From: Ministeria vibrans ATCC 50519
Taxonomy: Eukaryota > Opisthokonta > Filasterea
NCBI GenBank assembly: GCA_943704425.1
Contig: CALSCP010002399.1
Span: 90,812 to 120,349, forward strand
DNA length: 29,538 nt
Reading direction: 5' to 3'
In this document: in pieces, positions 28,922-29,538 of the stretch
How positions within the stretch are numbered: position 1 is the stretch's first letter
How the letters are laid out: each line of letters begins with the position of its first letter
Program-made: the position numbers and the translations under genes
Notes under the pieces: generated by a model
What the model saw: only the letters and a program-made list of their open reading frames with translations
What the model was told of the DNA's origin: nothing
Database searches by the model: none

Positions 28922-29284
28922 ATGGCTTCGACACCACGGCGGCCTCTGTCGCCGCCGATGCAAGGCAGCCCCCGACTCCCGTCTCCGGGCTACCGACCAG
29001 CCGCCAAATCGTCCACTCGTCCAAACACGATCGTGAGCAAAGTACGCCGCGCTGCTTGCCCGCTCCCCTCCGTGTGCATAGCGCCATGCGTGTGTGTGTG
29101 TGCGTGTGTGTGTGTACACCCTCCCAGCCTAGCTCGTATCTATTGCGTGTGCCACTGAAATTTCCCATTCTGCTCTCCTCACTCGCATTCGCTTCTGTAG
29201 AACGCCAAGTACATGCGCGATCACGGGATCCACGACACCGCCATCCGGTGCATGCTCCTGGCCGACAAGTGGGGCTGTTATCTT
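28922..29284 (+). CDS. Unidentified gene, 5' part only (continues past the window)
   Basis: Two exons are supported: 28922-29041 and 29201-29284, both phase 0, with donors GTACGC at 29042 and 29285. The first 40 residues are Pro/Ser/Arg-rich (MASTPRRPLSPPMQGSPRLP). The second exon encodes a compact helical stretch (KYMRDHGIHDTAIRCMLLAD, then KWGCYL). The following intron begins at 29285 and runs to the window edge in a CT-rich tract. I do not recognise the family from 68 residues. Confidence 0.6.
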
Positions 29285-29538
29285 GTACGCGCTTGTGAGA
29301 GCAGTGCTGTGGTCAACATTGACCCGTCGCCTTCTCTCTCATTTTGTCTCTCTCTTTCTTTGCCTCTCTATCACTTTGTTTCTCTCTCTATCACTTTGTT
29401 TCTCTCTCTCTATCACTTTGTTTCTTTCTCCTCTCTCTCTATCACTTTGTTTCTCTCTCTATCACTTTGTTTCTTTCTCCTCTCTCTCTCTCAAACTCTC
29501 AAACTCTCTCTCAAACTCTCAAACTCTCAAACTCTCTC
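29285..29538. repeat. CT-rich intronic tract with repeated ATCACTTTGTTTC units
   Basis: Within the partial intron of the last gene, five ATCACTTTGTTTC units occur between about 29370 and 29480, separated by CT repeats. They are followed by TCTCAAAC repeats to the window edge. Confidence 0.9.

Overview
The window is nuclear DNA from an intron-rich unicellular eukaryote, most likely a holozoan protist (a unicellular relative of animals). The evidence for this is a CRK-type SH2/SH3 adaptor, a RAB24 orthologue, a WDPCP/Fritz orthologue, a SEPT6-like septin, DGAT2, NSUN2, DONSON and WDR13. Introns are mostly 50-300 bp with GT-AG ends. Intergenic gaps are 60-840 bp, and introns are full of microsatellites. 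I cannot name the species. WDPCP acts in ciliogenesis and planar polarity, so the organism probably builds, or recently built, a flagellum.

Layout, left to right: (1) 112-1960 (-) CRK-like adaptor SH2-SH3-RA-like-SH3; (2) 2797-4908 (+) two-RRM DAZAP1/hnRNP-like RNA-binding protein; (3) 4984-6699 (-) DONSON, intronless; (4) 6832-8034 (+) degenerate eEF1A/HBS1-type GTPase, intronless; (5) 8170-9579 (-) N-terminally anchored ankyrin-FYVE protein; (6,7) 9648-10046 and 10107-10538 (+) MOCS2A and MOCS2B, the two molybdopterin synthase subunits 60 bp apart, probably one bicistronic transcript; (8) 10675-12346 (-) DGAT2-family acyltransferase; (9) 12835-16785 (+) NSUN2 tRNA m5C methyltransferase, 18 exons; (10) 17047-19664 (+) unrecognised protein with a degenerate Ras-like domain; (11) 19725-21732 (-) WDR13; (12) 22008-23159 (+) RAB24; (13) 23290-26152 (-) WDPCP; (14) 26320-28717 (+) septin; (15) 28922-29284 onward (+) the 5' end of an unknown gene.

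Genes mostly alternate in strand, giving short divergent promoters (68-836 bp) and short convergent 3' ends (60-136 bp). There is no functional cluster except MOCS2A/B. Gene models were assembled by hand. Each multi-exon model uses GT-AG introns, keeps phase across every junction and restores family motifs. The most unusual items are the RA-like domain inserted into a CRK architecture, the degenerate-GTPase fusion at 17047-19664, the eroded translation-type GTPase, the bicistronic MOCS2 arrangement, and a short motif recurring inside introns next to (CT)n tracts.
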